64,000 nt of DNA from contig CM037877.1 of assembly GCA_021292165.1 (NCBI GenBank), forward strand, positions 162,041,580 through 162,105,579, written 5' to 3'. This document shows, piece by piece, positions 41,012 through 52,546 of the stretch (position 1 is its first letter; every line of letters begins with the position of its first letter). This DNA comes from Shinisaurus crocodilurus. Its lineage: Eukaryota; Chordata; Lepidosauria; Squamata; Shinisauridae. The position numbers and the translations under genes were made by a program. Below the pieces are notes generated by a model. That model was not told the DNA's origin. It saw only the letters and a list, made by a program, of their open reading frames with translations, and did no database searches.

Positions 41012-41439
41012 AAATAGAGGATTGTCCTCTGTAGAAGAGGACACCTGCTCACCCCAAAGGTGAGTGCTAGTTCTGTTTACAGCTGCTGAGCCCAGGTGTG
41101 GTGCTGGGTACCAAAGGATCCAGGGCTCAGACCCACACAACCACAACCACAACCACAACCACCACCACCACCACAACAAGCACAAATTTGCATATGCTAA
41201 TTTACATATGATCTAAAGTCTATCTCACTGTGTGTGTGTTTAAAGGACCCTGTCTCCTAAGGACACCCCTATTTGTAGAAAGGGATGTATGGACAGGGGA
41301 GAGGAGGGCGTTTGGTTTCAGAAAAAAACCTCAGGCAGAAAGATTCAGGTGGGGGACGGCACCAGGAGGTGAAGCACACGTGGGCAAAAGGCCGGCTGAT
41401 CCAGGGGGTCCTGAACCCCACCCCACCCCCAAAATAGGC

Positions 41440-41535
41440 TTGGCACCATGGATAGCTCCTTAAAAGTTCAGACCAAAACCCAGAGTGGATACACAGCCCA
41501 GCTGACATTGCAGCCAGCAGCCTTCACTGGCCCGT
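41440..41535. repeat. fragment of the 53.4-kb hAT MITE family
   Basis: 'caccatggatagctcctta', 'aaagttcagaccaaaaccca' and 'gagtggatacac' match the right half of 53449-53648; the left half is missing. Confidence 0.6.
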
Positions 41536-43324
41536 GGACAGCAGGGTGGTGGGGCAGATGGCCTCCCAGAGATTTGGGGCTCCAAATGAAAGATTTGGGG
41601 CTCCAGTCCTAGTGGGTGGCCCCCTAATACTGCCTTAGGCCGAGCCTTGTAGAAACAGAACTAACTGCTGACCCAATCAAGAAATGAAAGTTGCGCCTCA
41701 TTTCTTTTTTTCAGCCAAGTAACCACTTTTCTCTCCTCTGAGCTGATGGTCAATATGCCGTCACAGACCCTCTCCCTCAATAGTTAAAACACTGATATTT
41801 GTGAAAATTCTGTGGCAGCTGTAAACAGTGGCTTGGTTGGGCACGTAAGCCTCAATTCAACACACAGTAGTCATGCTTAAGACACATTGAAATCAAAGGG
41901 TCACACAACTAACTTGAAGCCCATGACTAACTTCTGTTGGATTGGGATTGCAGTGTACACAAGAAGAAAGCAGTGGTTAGCCTATCATCTATATCTCCTG
42001 CTCTATGGACTCATATAAAACTAGGATGAGTCAATATTTTCAGCTAATGGAATCCATACTCCAATAACTCCAAGGTGATCTACCCTTAGGCCAGTTTAGC
42101 CCTAAGAAATAAGCAGGCTTCAAAAATGCTTGCTAGCTAGCTTAAGTGGTTCACGGATCACACTAAAAAATGCGTAAGGAGAAGATCTGTAGTGAGGAGT
42201 TGGCAGCCACAAGTGGCAAATCATATTCTACAAAAGAATTGCTCAAGCCGGGCACTTTGAACACAAGACTCAAAGTGGCAGGGGGTGTGGGGAGCCGCAG
42301 TGAAAACTCGCCATATCATTCACAAAGTGAAGATATTTGCCTGAGTAGAAATCAGGATCAATAATGAAGCTGACCCATAGCTAGAGGGGGGGGGGGAAGA
42401 GCACAGAAGAAAAATGCACAAAATCCAATCATGTTGGGTTTCAAAGAATGGGTAAAAGGGAAGCAAGCAGAAAGACAACGGTTGTGCGTTCCATACACGT
42501 TGAAGCACGGTGTTGCAACCTGGATTGGGGAAGAAACTGTGAAGGAAATACACGTTAGAACATAGCACCGTTTGACTGGAATCAAATGTGAGGTGGCAAA
42601 CGGACAACGAAGCAATCACGCTATCTTGACTGGCCACAAAATCAGTCTAGAGATTGCTAAACCTGTAGGAAGCAGAGTGTTAATGAGGGCCCCGTCTAGA
42701 GGCACCTGACAGTGAGCGAACCCAACTGCCCTTCTACCGCAGATTGGCTCACAACACCGAGAAATTGCATGGGATGAGAAATCACACAGGAAATAAAAGA
42801 AAAAAACAAGCCACCTAGGTCTCTTCATACTAAGCGAGGAGGGAAAACACAGGTCAAGGCAAAGTAAAAAATTCCACTTAAGGAATTACAGGGTTCCATG
42901 GTTGAAGAGTAATGGAAACACTGGTGACCGGAAGGCAAAAATGTTATGTCGTATTATTACTACTAATGCTAATTAATAATAATAAAAAAAGTTATGCTCT
43001 GAAAGCTCTCATTTTGAACATTGCCTCCAGAATTAACTGTGGCTGCGACGAAAGTGCAACGAAATGCATAGGATGGTCTTTAGGTATGAAATCTTTGACT
43101 TCAAATGTTAAAAATGTGATTTTTCCATAATAAAAGTGCCTTGGGCAAAACATATGCAGACTGAACACTGCAAATAAAAAACAAATATATATTTAATCTC
43201 CCCCACCCTCAAGATTAAGGGGGAGAAGAAAGGCTGTTTGTTTTTTGTGTGCGCTGACAGGTTGGATTGTGTTAGGTTGTCCTTCACATTGAAGCAAGGG
43301 AAGCCATGTCAAGTTTCTGTAGAG

Positions 43325-43459
43325 CAGTGTTCTCCAACCTTGGGTCCCCAGATGTTTTTGACCTACAACTCCCAGCAGGCCCCAGACAGCGTAGCTGGCT
43401 GGGGCCTGCTGGGAGTTGTAGGCTAGTAACATCTGGGAACCCAAGGTTGGAGAACACTG
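43325..43459. mobile_element. near-perfect palindromic hAT MITE with 8-bp target duplication
   Basis: 135 bp, the same length and termini as 40877-41011 (CAGTGTTCTCCAACCTTGGG…). Target duplication CTGTAGAG at 43317-43324 and 43460-43467. The pair shows a single family with a fixed length. Confidence 0.92.
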
Positions 43460-43574
43460 CTGTAGAGGGAGGAGGAAAGCCACATTGAAGCAGCAGCCAC
43501 AGGTGGCTGATTTGGGGTGTCACAAAAGGGTAGAAAATTATTAGTCATTTAATCTATTATTATTGTATTATTTA

Positions 43575-43706
43575 CTGCCAGGGAGGAGCATTTGGGGGAT
43601 ATTCTGCCTCAGGTGCCAAAATAACTTGGCTGGCCTTCTTGGGGGTGCAGGGAGATTTGCTTCTCTGCCTCAGGCAACAAAATGTCCTAGGCTGGTCCTG
43701 GCCAGG
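43575..43706. repeat. hAT-like element, CAGGGCCGG family (fragment)
   Basis: 'ctgcctcaggcaacaaaatg' then 'tcctaggctggtcctggcc' resemble the right end of 52220-52546; a similar block is partly repeated at 43600. Confidence 0.4.
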
Positions 43707-44239
43707 CTCAAAACCTATTTTGGCGATATATTCTATATTCAATTAAAAAAATAAGCAACAGAGCATTTACTGTGGTTACTCTTTTTTATGCCTCATAACA
43801 ACAATATGGGAGTTTCTGAATAATATCGCAGGTGATCTGACCAGTAGATGGAGGGAGGGATTACTTCCTGCCCTGCCAAAATGGCAACCCTGACTGGAGC
43901 ATATCTTGCCACTGTATTAATCTGGCTGGGGAAATTCTGGCTTTGTGGTTTTCATATCTGATCTTACAACTCTTACAACTCTGCTTTTATTTACTGAATG
44001 CTGAACATCTCCAAAATGTTTATCTGAGCATTGCTCTTGTGTGTCACTCGTTAAAATATGCAGATGCTACAGATAAAAAGAAAAAGATGAAAATACACAT
44101 GTTGCACGGGAACTACATGTTGAGAGCAGCTTTGGTAGTAGGTTCCCCATTTCACTATCTCCATACAATGTTGAAGCATTATTTCACATAATAAAAAACA
44201 GGTATACGTACTTGTTTAGTTACATCGGAAGCAGCCTAA

Positions 44240-44490
44240 CAGTGGCTGGGTTCAAATAATATGATAACCCACACTCAAGGCTTGAGTATTGGCTGAGTGT
44301 GGGTTGTTGTTGAACTGTGGGTTATCGTGTTGTCTGAACACAGCTGTGCTAACAAGCCATGGTTTGTTAACCACAAACAACCCCTGAAGAGAACCCATGG
44401 GTTGTTGTTGGGTTGTGAACTGTGGGTTGTTCACCATGGTTTGTTGGCTGGGTTCAGACAACATGATAACCCACATTTCAACAACAACAC
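44240..44490. repeat. fold-back, 'gggttgttgttgaa' family
   Basis: Starts 'gctgggttcaaataatatga', ends 'gctgggttcagacaacatga' followed by 'taacccaca' in repeated and inverted arrangement. The interior shares 'gctgtgctaacaagccatgg' with 36103. Confidence 0.65.
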
Positions 44491-44706
44491 TACAGATTGT
44501 GATGGGCCATCACAGGTACAACACTGCAGCTTGATACAAGGTCCATATTGCTTGAGGCAGAGTGCTTTTTAGTGGAGCCATGTCATGCATTTTGCCTCCA
44601 GTCAAAAACCTTTATGCAGATGTTCTCTTCCATTTTTCTCTAATATGGATGAGGGGATCTTGATCACAGCAGCAGCAGGCCCAATCCCCTTCATGTACTT
44701 GATGGC

Positions 44707-44972
44707 CAGGTGTTGGACACCAAGATGTTTTGCTGCCTGAGGTGAAGGACGATTCCATGGACAGAAGTCAACTAGATGGGCAGTTGAACCTTTCTTCAGT
44801 GCTGGCTGCCTCTACCACATTTGAGGGCAGCAGTCTAGCTTAGGGGGTGCAGAGCAGGCTGTGTGGTGCACATACAGCCTTCTCCTCCAGCTACTTGCCA
44901 CTGCTCCCTGCCCTCCAAGATATGCCCCCTGAGGCAGCTGCCTCACTCTGCCTAATGGTAGGTCTAGCCCTG
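44707..44972 (-). repeat. hAT-like element, CAGGGCCGG family (reverse copy)
   Basis: 'aagatgttttgctgcctgag' at the left and 'gcctaatggtaggtctagcc' + 'ctg' at the right, the inverse of the 52.2-kb copy. Internal 'cagctgcctcactctgcc' conserved. Confidence 0.5.
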
Positions 44973-45142
44973 GTTGGACAGCACATCAGCAGAGGGCCAG
45001 CCTTCTGCATGTAGGAACAAATTGTGTGAGATCTGTACAGATCATACGATTCATGCATAATCTATGTGCATAAACTTCTATGCCTATGATCTGCTGTACA
45101 AAAGGATTTCAGGCTATTCATTCTGAATTTTTCCTTGGCTGA

Positions 45143-45171
45143 ATGTGTGTGTGTGTGTGTGTGTGTGTGTA
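45143..45171. repeat. (TG)n microsatellite
   Basis: About 14 TG units, followed by degenerate TG/CA sequence to 45210. Confidence 0.9.
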
Positions 45172-45274
45172 CACGCACATGTGTGCACGTGCACATGCAT
45201 GTGTGTGCGTGTTTCTTCTGCTTTTGGAACTCACTGAAGTTTTAAAGCAATTTAGAGTAAATGCCACAGTTAGG

Positions 45275-45530
45275 ATTAGGTATTTATTTATTTATTACAT
45301 TTATATTCTATCTTTTTTCCTCTTGCAAGGAACTAAGGTGGCTTCTTAGAGATCCTTCTCTTCTCCACTTTATCCTCACAACAACCCTGTGAGGTAGGTT
45401 AGGGTGAGAGTCAGTGATTGGCCCAAAGTCACCCAGTGAGCTTCATGTCCGAGTGGGGACTAGAAACTGGATCTCCCAATTCCCAGTCCAGCACTGTAAC
45501 CACTATGCCACACTGGCTCTTAATTGTTAG
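45275..45530 (-). repeat. MIR-like SINE, nearly complete
   Basis: (TTTA)n, 'ctaaggtggcttctt', 'cacaacaaccctgtgaggta', 'gagagtcagtgattggccca', 'aagtcacccagtgagcttca', 'ctatgccacactggctc'. Same orientation and extent as 26010-26265. Confidence 0.8.
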
Positions 45531-46300
45531 AATTCTCAGGTCACCATCACGGGATATGAGCATAAAGCAAACAGCTCCAGAAAGTAAACATACCCACCCA
45601 GTGCTTTATTTTCCCAAATCACTCCTTTGGCTAATGTTTCCAAGATGGACCACGCGACGCATCTGGTGCAAACCAAACATTTTCAGTCAGTTGGATTGCA
45701 AGGTTAATATTTGCCCATGCAGTGGCTCAGACACTTTATGAAGTTCTTGAGCTACGTGAAAAGTCAAAGGGCCATTATCAGATTGTTGGCAGCTTTCAAT
45801 CAAAGTTGGACCTGGGCCCAGGTGTGTGCCACGAAACATAATCATGGACTTCCTGGATAAAGTTTGTCCCCTTTAACACCAATGGCACACTTAGGCTCAC
45901 ATTTCTCGAACATTCTGAACTCGGATCCCCGTTCTGAAGTTACTCCGATTCTGCCCCCCCCGAACAATGATCTGTTGCACAATGTGTATGGCGGGTCTCA
46001 TGTGCAGTTAGTTTTCAACATGCTGCTGCAAGCAAGAATCTATGGACTAAACCAGCACTGATAGTAGATGAGGACAAACAGATCCCCTCCGAAAGCGATA
46101 TGTAGAGAATTATAATTAGAACAAAGTGTCAATACCTGGTATCCTTGGTCAGCCGCTGGTGCACCAATGCCTTGGCAGGGTCCACCACTGATGCATGCAC
46201 TAAAGCCCCCCCCCCCCAAACCCTGGCAGTGGCACTCCATGCTCCAAGCTGCTGGGCCTAGCTGCCATTTTAATTTCTCTCAATGCCTCCAATGTAGCAT

Positions 46301-46470
46301 GAGGCCTGTGGCTCACGCTGGCTCAGCTTGTCTGAGCGTGAATGGAAAGCTAAGCAGGGTCAGGCCTGGTTATTACTTGGATGGGAGACCCCTCCTCTAG
46401 TTTCCTGCATTGAGCACGGTTGGACTCGATAGCCTTTTAGGCTCCTTCCAACTCTATGATCTATGAAATC
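46301..46470 (+). repeat. 5S rRNA-derived SINE with CR1-like tail (sense copy)
   Basis: 46344-46390 matches vertebrate 5S rRNA (about nt 45-92) almost base for base, through 'aagctaagcagggtc', 'aggcctggtta' and 'acttggatgggagacc'. This covers the A box, intermediate element and C box of the pol III internal promoter. It is followed by 'ggactcgatagcc' and a 'gctccttccaactctatgat' end typical of sauropsid CR1 3' termini. Only part of 5S is present and the flanks differ from 5S, so it is a retroposon and not a 5S gene. Confidence 0.85.
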
Positions 46471-46680
46471 AAATCTGGGTTCTAGTCCCCTCTCTGCCAT
46501 GAAGCTCCCTGGGTGACTTTGGGCCAGTCACTGACTCTCAGCCTAACCTACCTCACAGGGTTGTTGTGAGGATAAAATGGAAAGGAGGAGGAGGATTATG
46601 TAAGCTGCCTTGGGTACCTTGCAGGAAAAAAGGCGGGATATAAATATAATCAATCAATCAATCAATCAAATCAAATCACT
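46466..46680 (+). repeat. MIR-like SINE (sense copy)
   Basis: 'tgggttctagtcccctctct' (B-box side), 'gactttgggccagtcactga', 'acctacctcacagggttgtt', 'gtaagctgccttgggtacct', 'ggcgggatataaatataatc' and an (AATC)n tail. It directly abuts the 5S-derived SINE. Confidence 0.82.
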
Positions 46681-48105
46681 GTGGAAAATTGAAACGGCAG
46701 CTCTCAGCCAGCAGGTGTGGCTTGGAGCGGTGCTGTGCCAACCTGGCAGGGCCAACCAGCAGAGGAGAGGGCCCACCACAGGGCACTTTGCCCAGCGCCC
46801 CTTGAACCTGGAGCCATCCCTGGTAGCAGCTCTTCCTGGGCACCCTTTTCCCCAGTTCAGGCTGGGATGATGGGGCAATGAGGGCTGCAGTCTCCGTGGG
46901 GTATAAATATAATAAATAAATATAATAAATAAATAAATAAATGTGAATCAATTAGGGTTTTCTAAGACAGGGCATTCCACTCGCACAGGACTTGGCTGGT
47001 GAAGGAACAAAAGAACTATCTCCTTTAGGAGCATAACCTTCCTTGGAACTTGGCAAGGCTCTCCCCACCTACCCTCACCCCTGTAGTTTGAAAACCACTG
47101 AGTTACGTAGGTACCAAACATCACCAGCAGAAAGAGAATAACTGGCAGCATTCCCCACCCCCCTAGGTTGTGGATCTACCTCCTGGTGATTAAATAGCTG
47201 CAAGTCAAAATCCATAACTATGTCATTGGCGGTTGGTATAACCAAAGCTTAATATCTGAAGCAGCACTCGCCAGGGCTCAGCACAGGCTAAGTGCCATCA
47301 GTTTTACTACAGTTTTGCAGCATTTAGATTCTGTGTATACACTTAGTGCTTTCAAGCAGGAGTTACTAGTTGCAGCAGCCACATGCATCTTATAGATACA
47401 GAAATCTGAACTAGGACCCTGATCAAGTTAAGAGAACAAGCGAAAGATAAGGTTTGCCTTCATTGTACTCAATCATATAAAGCTTTCCCACAGCTCCTTC
47501 TAGAGATTTTTGTAATTCAAATTGATCCCTAGTTTATCACAGGAGTGTCTCGGGGTGTTCTGCTGTTCTCACAGGACAATACTTTCAGCCTGGCTTTGTT
47601 CCCTGAACATTTTGAACATTGGTGAATATTCCATACCATCAAAGCAGCCCAGCCAGTTGGTCTCAGAGAGGCTCTACGATAATAAGCACAACACAGTATA
47701 CCTAGGCAATATAGATAGGCAGAGGAACAGTGCCTTTGAAACACCAGTTGTTATTTTGATTGGGGCAACTTTCATACTCTGCTTTAATTTAGACTAACCC
47801 GAATGGGAGTTTGTGTGTTATAAAGCTTCATACACTAAAATGGGTGGTTTTAGTGATGACACATTTGTACAAGTTCCCTTTCATACTGTAAGAACATCAT
47901 TCTAGATGGCTGTTATTCCTTTATGTGCCATCATGTAATTATCTATCCGACACTGGATTGTCTCCGCAGAGTTTTAAAAGCAAAAAAATAATAATAACTG
48001 CAGTGCTTCCTCATGTATACATCTGATGTATAACCTTCTAACAGGATTTAACAACGCTGGTAGTGTAAATGGGATTATTAAAGGATCAGGTATATGAGGC
48101 TTTAT

Positions 48106-48159
<54 letters not shown>
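48106..48159. repeat. (TC)n(AC)n microsatellite
   Basis: TC tract passing into AC tract. Confidence 0.95.
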
Positions 48160-49159
48160 TTTTTGCTCATTGCAGGCAGGATGGATTGCTACATTCTCCC
48201 CAACTAAACCACTTCAATTGGTTTATCAGTAACGGACAATCTTGTCAGTCGTTTCTCCTTCCCAGTTTCTGCGCCATTGGGAGCCGTTGCTCTTGATTTT
48301 CTTCTTTCCCTCTGAGATAAGCGTGAACCCAGCTGTAAACATGACACAACAAGTCCTTGCAGAGGAAGGATTTATGCTGTCTTATTAGATGGATCATTTC
48401 TTTCATGCTTCAAACTCATTACATTAATGTGGCGCTCTGGAAGGGAGTGCGCCACATCACAATACCAGGAAGCTTAACCCCATAATCCATGGCAAAGGTC
48501 TGGTGAAGTGTTACACCCCTTTCATACAGCCCAATCCCATGACCCAACAATGCTTGGGCTTGAGCCAATGGAGTCTCATTGAATACAATGAGAATCAAGG
48601 GACCGGAATCCATGTTCTTTGGTTTAGTAAGCCTTTAGATGGGGTTGATCGATAGTACTAGCTTATTTGGAGAGAGGTTTCAGCAATGACTTCAGAGCCT
48701 GTAGAATCAGATCAGTCTTCTAAAGAGATTTTCATGTTGTGGCTTTCAGTTTTACTAGTGAACAGATTTGCACTCTCATTAAACCCATAAGATCAAACCA
48801 AAATTATCTGGCATATCCTCATATTTCTCACCATGTTGACACACACACCCCGACCTTATGATGAGCATAGTTGTGATGGAGCTCAAAATGCTACATGCCA
48901 GAATTGCTGTAACAGGTTCATTGTCCTAAACTGGGTGTCAGCAGTTCCAAAGCCAAGATAGCAAGTTAATACCAAGCAGATGTCACCATTGTAGAGGTCC
49001 CCAGGATGGCCAGAATGACTTTTCCCACCTCAGTGAGGCTGCTGAAATGAAGAAAGCTTGGGGTGGACTTTTGCATGAAAGCAACGTGAGCGCAGTTCAG
49101 TTCTGGCGCTGAAAACACATTCCTATGGTCAGAATGCACCACGTTTCATTATTCTAAAT

Positions 49160-49543
49160 CAGGGGTGTTGAACTTCTGGACCACGGACCAAATCCGGCCC
49201 ACCTGGGGACCAAATCCAAATCTGGCCCACCTGGGGTTCCCCAGACAGACCACACTTCCTTCCCGTGGCCTACCCCCCTTTCCTCCGACCACCCATCGTT
49301 TGGTGGTTTCCTGCTTTTGTGCAGTCCCCCCCCCCCCATTCTACAAGGTTGAGACGTCTCTGCTAAGCCTCAGTTACTGACAGTAAGAAGCTTTAAGCTA
49401 CACTATGCTGGTATACATATATATTTTGTATTTTTGGCCCCACCCTTTTGCCTTAGACCCTGCCCACACCCTGGAATGAGGTCCCCGAGAGCTTCTCTGC
49501 AATTGAGTTCGGCCCTCGGACTGCAAGAGGTTCTGCACCCCTG
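49160..49543. repeat. hAT-like element, CAGGGGTG family
   Basis: Left end CAGGGGTGTTGAACTTCTGG, right end …aggttctgcacccctg. Interior 'aaatccggcccacctgggg' and 'ggccccacccttttgcc'. Related copies at about 61050-61333 and reversed at 54945-55137. No target duplication found. Confidence 0.6.
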
Positions 49544-50227
49544 GCCTATACTAGAGGTTGACGCAGTCGTCTCCATCCATCTCTGTGCTGTGTGAAATAG
49601 TGATACATAGTGATACTGACACATTTGTCAGTGGTGGCTCTTCCCAGCATGGGCTGCATTACCACAGTGGCCTGATTTCCATGTGGTGCTCAGTCTGCTT
49701 ACCCACATTGCCCACATACAGTCAGCATCACATTTCAACAGGCACCTCAGCATGTGTTTGCATTAGCATGCCAGGGCTCTGTGGCTCCAAAGGGTGCTGT
49801 TCTGGGGCACTAACTGGCAAGACAGTTTAAATGTGACACCGAGCACATGAGACCCAACATGAAGTAAGGGTTGTTGTTGGGTTCTTTTTCTTTTTTTTTT
49901 TAAAGCATGCTCTGTTTCACATTTAAGCTCAGGCAGTGTCTCCGATCAGCCTGTGACAGCAGGTTGTTATGCTACTCAACAGTTGTTATGCACAATCCTA
50001 AACACTTATGCTTTGATCCATAGAAGTGATGACTACACATCATGTTTTCCACTATGTGTAAGCCATGGAAATTTGCTTCAGGCAACCAGGGAGAAACACA
50101 GCTGCTGGCAACTTAGTGCATTTTCTGATGTATGCTCAATATGTAGGCTGGGCTCCAAAGAGCTACTTTAGGGGATGCCCAGTGTGATTTTTTGCCTTTT
50201 GTTTTTCATTGACCAGCAAAGGAAATG

Positions 50228-50525
50228 GGCGGCTGCAGCTCGGCGGTAGAGCACATGCTTTGCAGATCGAAGGTCCCAGCCAGGTTTAACCCCCCAGATC
50301 TCTAGGGAGGGAGGGGAAAGACCCTGGGGTGTCATTGCCCATCAGTGCAGACTAGACTACAAATCCTACAGTTTCTGACCATTGGCCATGCTGGCTGGGA
50401 CTGATGGGAATTGTAGTTCAAAACATCTGGAGGGCACTTGGTTGTCTACCCCTAGTGTAGATAATACCGAGCTAGATTGACCAGCGGTCTGACTCGGTAT
50501 GAGGCAGCTTCCGATGTTCCTGTAA
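50228..50525 (+). repeat. tRNA-derived SINE interrupted by a hAT MITE
   Basis: Head 'ctgcagctcggcggtagagc' (A-box side) and a decayed B box near 50281, then body and tail 'taccgagctagattgaccag' and 'gactcggtatgaggcagctt'. The 102 bp at 50352-50453 are inserted, bounded by AGTGCAGA / AGTGTAGA. Confidence 0.75.
50352..50453. mobile_element. hAT-like MITE inside the tRNA-derived SINE
   Basis: The 'ggccatgctggctgggactg' centre and 'tgtagttcaaaacatctgga' right arm are characteristic of the hAT palindrome family. Target duplication AGTGCAGA / AGTGTAGA (7 of 8) at 50344-50351 and 50454-50461. The left arm is shortened. Confidence 0.75.
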
Positions 50526-50706
50526 CTCTCATTCTGTTCGACAGAGTGCATTTGAAAGTGCTCTCTGTTTGAACAGATTGGCCAGGTAGTTTGGGGAGCT
50601 TCTGTTTTAGAGCCAGAGGCCCAAAGCCTGCTCGAGGGCACTGAACTCAGTGCACGCTTTTGTGTCTCTCAGCCTTACAAGTGTTCTTGTTTCTTCTGAG
50701 CCACGT

Positions 50707-51070
50707 GAGGCGGGTCAGTGTTGGCTCCAGGGTTTTGAAGGCCCTTGGGCGAGTTACCCTCAGTTGGCCCACAACCTTCTCACCGCCATTGTCAGCACCT
50801 GCTATTGCTCCCCTCATCCTCTTTTTCATCATTGATTGATTGATTGATTGACAGGCACAGAGCCAGTGAGCAAGCAGGCAGTGGCATCTACTGCTCCTCC
50901 TCCTCACCACTGCCTTTGTGCAGGCCAGAGCAAGAGGCAGGTGAACAGGCAGACCAGGTTGCCGTGGTGAAGAGGAGCAGCAAGTCCAGGAGGCGCTTGT
51001 CAGTGGGCCCCCCCTGCTGCGGTGTGGGCCCTTGGCATGTGCCCAACCAGGACCTACCTTTGACGTTGGC
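50707..51070 (+). repeat. GC-rich dispersed repeat R2 (copy 1)
   Basis: Blocks 'aggcccttgggcgagtt', 'agcaagcaggcagtggcat', 'gaggagcagcaagtccagg', 'tcagtgggccccccctgctg' and 'catgtgcccaaccagga' recur inverted at 62658-63045. The (GATT)n near 50832 is a copy-specific insertion. Confidence 0.6.
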
Positions 51071-51212
51071 CCTGGAGGTGGACCTAATTCCTTGTGTCCT
51101 CTACGCTACTGTAAACATATGGGAAAACCATCCACAGTTGCCCAAGCCATTCGGTTCATGAAAGTCACGCTGTACTATCGCCATCCTTTCCTATTAAAGC
51201 TTTTTTCTTCCC

Positions 51213-51241
51213 CGTGTGTGTGTGTGTGTGTGTGTGTGTGT
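51213..51241. repeat. (GT)n microsatellite
   Basis: About 14 GT units. Confidence 0.9.
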
Positions 51242-51574
51242 TCTTCCACATAAAGACTCTTTGCAGTTAGATGAGCCAAGTGCACAGTTGCTGCTGTAAC
51301 TCTTCTGAAATCAGGAGCGTTGCACCACAGATGAATATGGCTCAATTCTTTCCTCTCGAGTGTTATGTGTGGAAGTTCTTGACTTCCCCTGAAACGTGTG
51401 GCTTCTGGATTTAAAAGAAGCAAACGACACATCCCTCACGCTTACAAGCACCACTCCTGTGATGTGCCTTGGCCCTGCCAGTTCTCAAATAGCTCCATTC
51501 TGACATGCACTCACCTTTTAGGGATTCATAGCTGTGGATGATCCTGCCTCACTTACCGGGTTGGGAAACATATA

Positions 51575-51819
51575 CAGTCATGCCTTGGATTGAGAGCATA
51601 ATTCGTTCCGGAAACGTGCTTGTAATCCAAAACACTCTTATATCAAAACGAAATCCCCCCCCCCAAAAAATGTGTACAGAGATTTTTAATGTAAGCCGTA
51701 CTACAGTACTTGTATTGCAAGACGTCGCTTGTATATCAAGTAAAAAATAAATATTTAAAAATTTGCTTGTCTTGCAGAACGCTCTCAAACCAAGTCACTT
51801 GCAATCCAAGGTATTACTG
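51575..51819. mobile_element. mariner/Tigger-like MITE (copy 2)
   Basis: 245 bp with termini CAGTCATGCCTTGGATT / AATCCAAGGTATTACTG and TA flanks (51573-51574, 51820-51821). Differs from 36420-36669 by a few substitutions and small indels. Confidence 0.88.
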
Positions 51820-52219
51820 TATACACAAATGGGAACGGGCATGGTTTCCGGAAGAGCTTGATCACCGAATCCAGAAGCTGGGGCTGCATGTGTGGTTCCC
51901 CTTGCTAGAGTTGAAACCATGCCCTCCATCAGTCATGTGAGTCTAACTGTGGCTACCTGCCAATCCCATTCTCGGCATCATCGGCTTTGGCACCCACACC
52001 AATCAGCCGTACAAGGGTGGGTGGAAGGTGCCCTGGTTCAACAGTGCCCTGGTTGGCATTGCTTAAGCTGACAACGCCAACCATCTGATCAGCTGCTTGC
52101 TGTGAGTAGATATTGTGTGCAGCAGGGGACAGGCTACTCCCTGCTGTATGCACAGGTATATCTGAACTAGGGACAGGTAGCAGGTGATGGGAAAGATCTC
52201 TCCTGGAGACTCTGCCAGA

Positions 52220-52546
52220 CAGGGCCGGCCCTGCCATGAGGTAAAGTGAGGCAACCGCCTCAGGTGGCAGATGCTGGGGGGGTGGCAGTGGCAGGCCGCT
52301 GCCATTCCTCCTCAATCGTCCCTGCCCATGCCTCTCTGTTGGAGGACAGAGCTGTGTATGCTGCAAAGCCTATCCTACACCTCCGAGACTAGCCTGCTGC
52401 CCTCGGGTGCTGTGGAGGAACCTTTCCCATTGCCAGCATCGAAGTACGATTCAGCTGCCAGTCCAGTCAGCTTCTGCACATGTAATGGAAGGGGGCACCA
52501 TATTGTCCTTTGCCTCAGGGCAGCAAAATGTCTTGGTCCAGTCCTG
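52220..52546. repeat. hAT-like element, CAGGGCCGG family (fullest copy)
   Basis: Ends CAGGGCCGGCCC and GGTCCAGTCCTG form imperfect inverted repeats. Interior 'aaagtgaggcaaccgcctca' and 'gtcctttgcctcagggcagc'. No 8-bp duplication seen; flanks may have decayed. Confidence 0.6.

Noticed and set aside
44707..44980. 8-bp target duplication GTTGGACA around the reverse CAGGGCCGG-family element
   Set aside because: The left match lies inside the element terminus when aligned with other copies, so the identity is probably chance.
46344..46390. 5S ribosomal RNA gene
   Set aside because: Only about 47 nt of 5S are present, the flanks do not continue the 5S sequence, and the same truncated form recurs with a CR1-like tail: it is a SINE.
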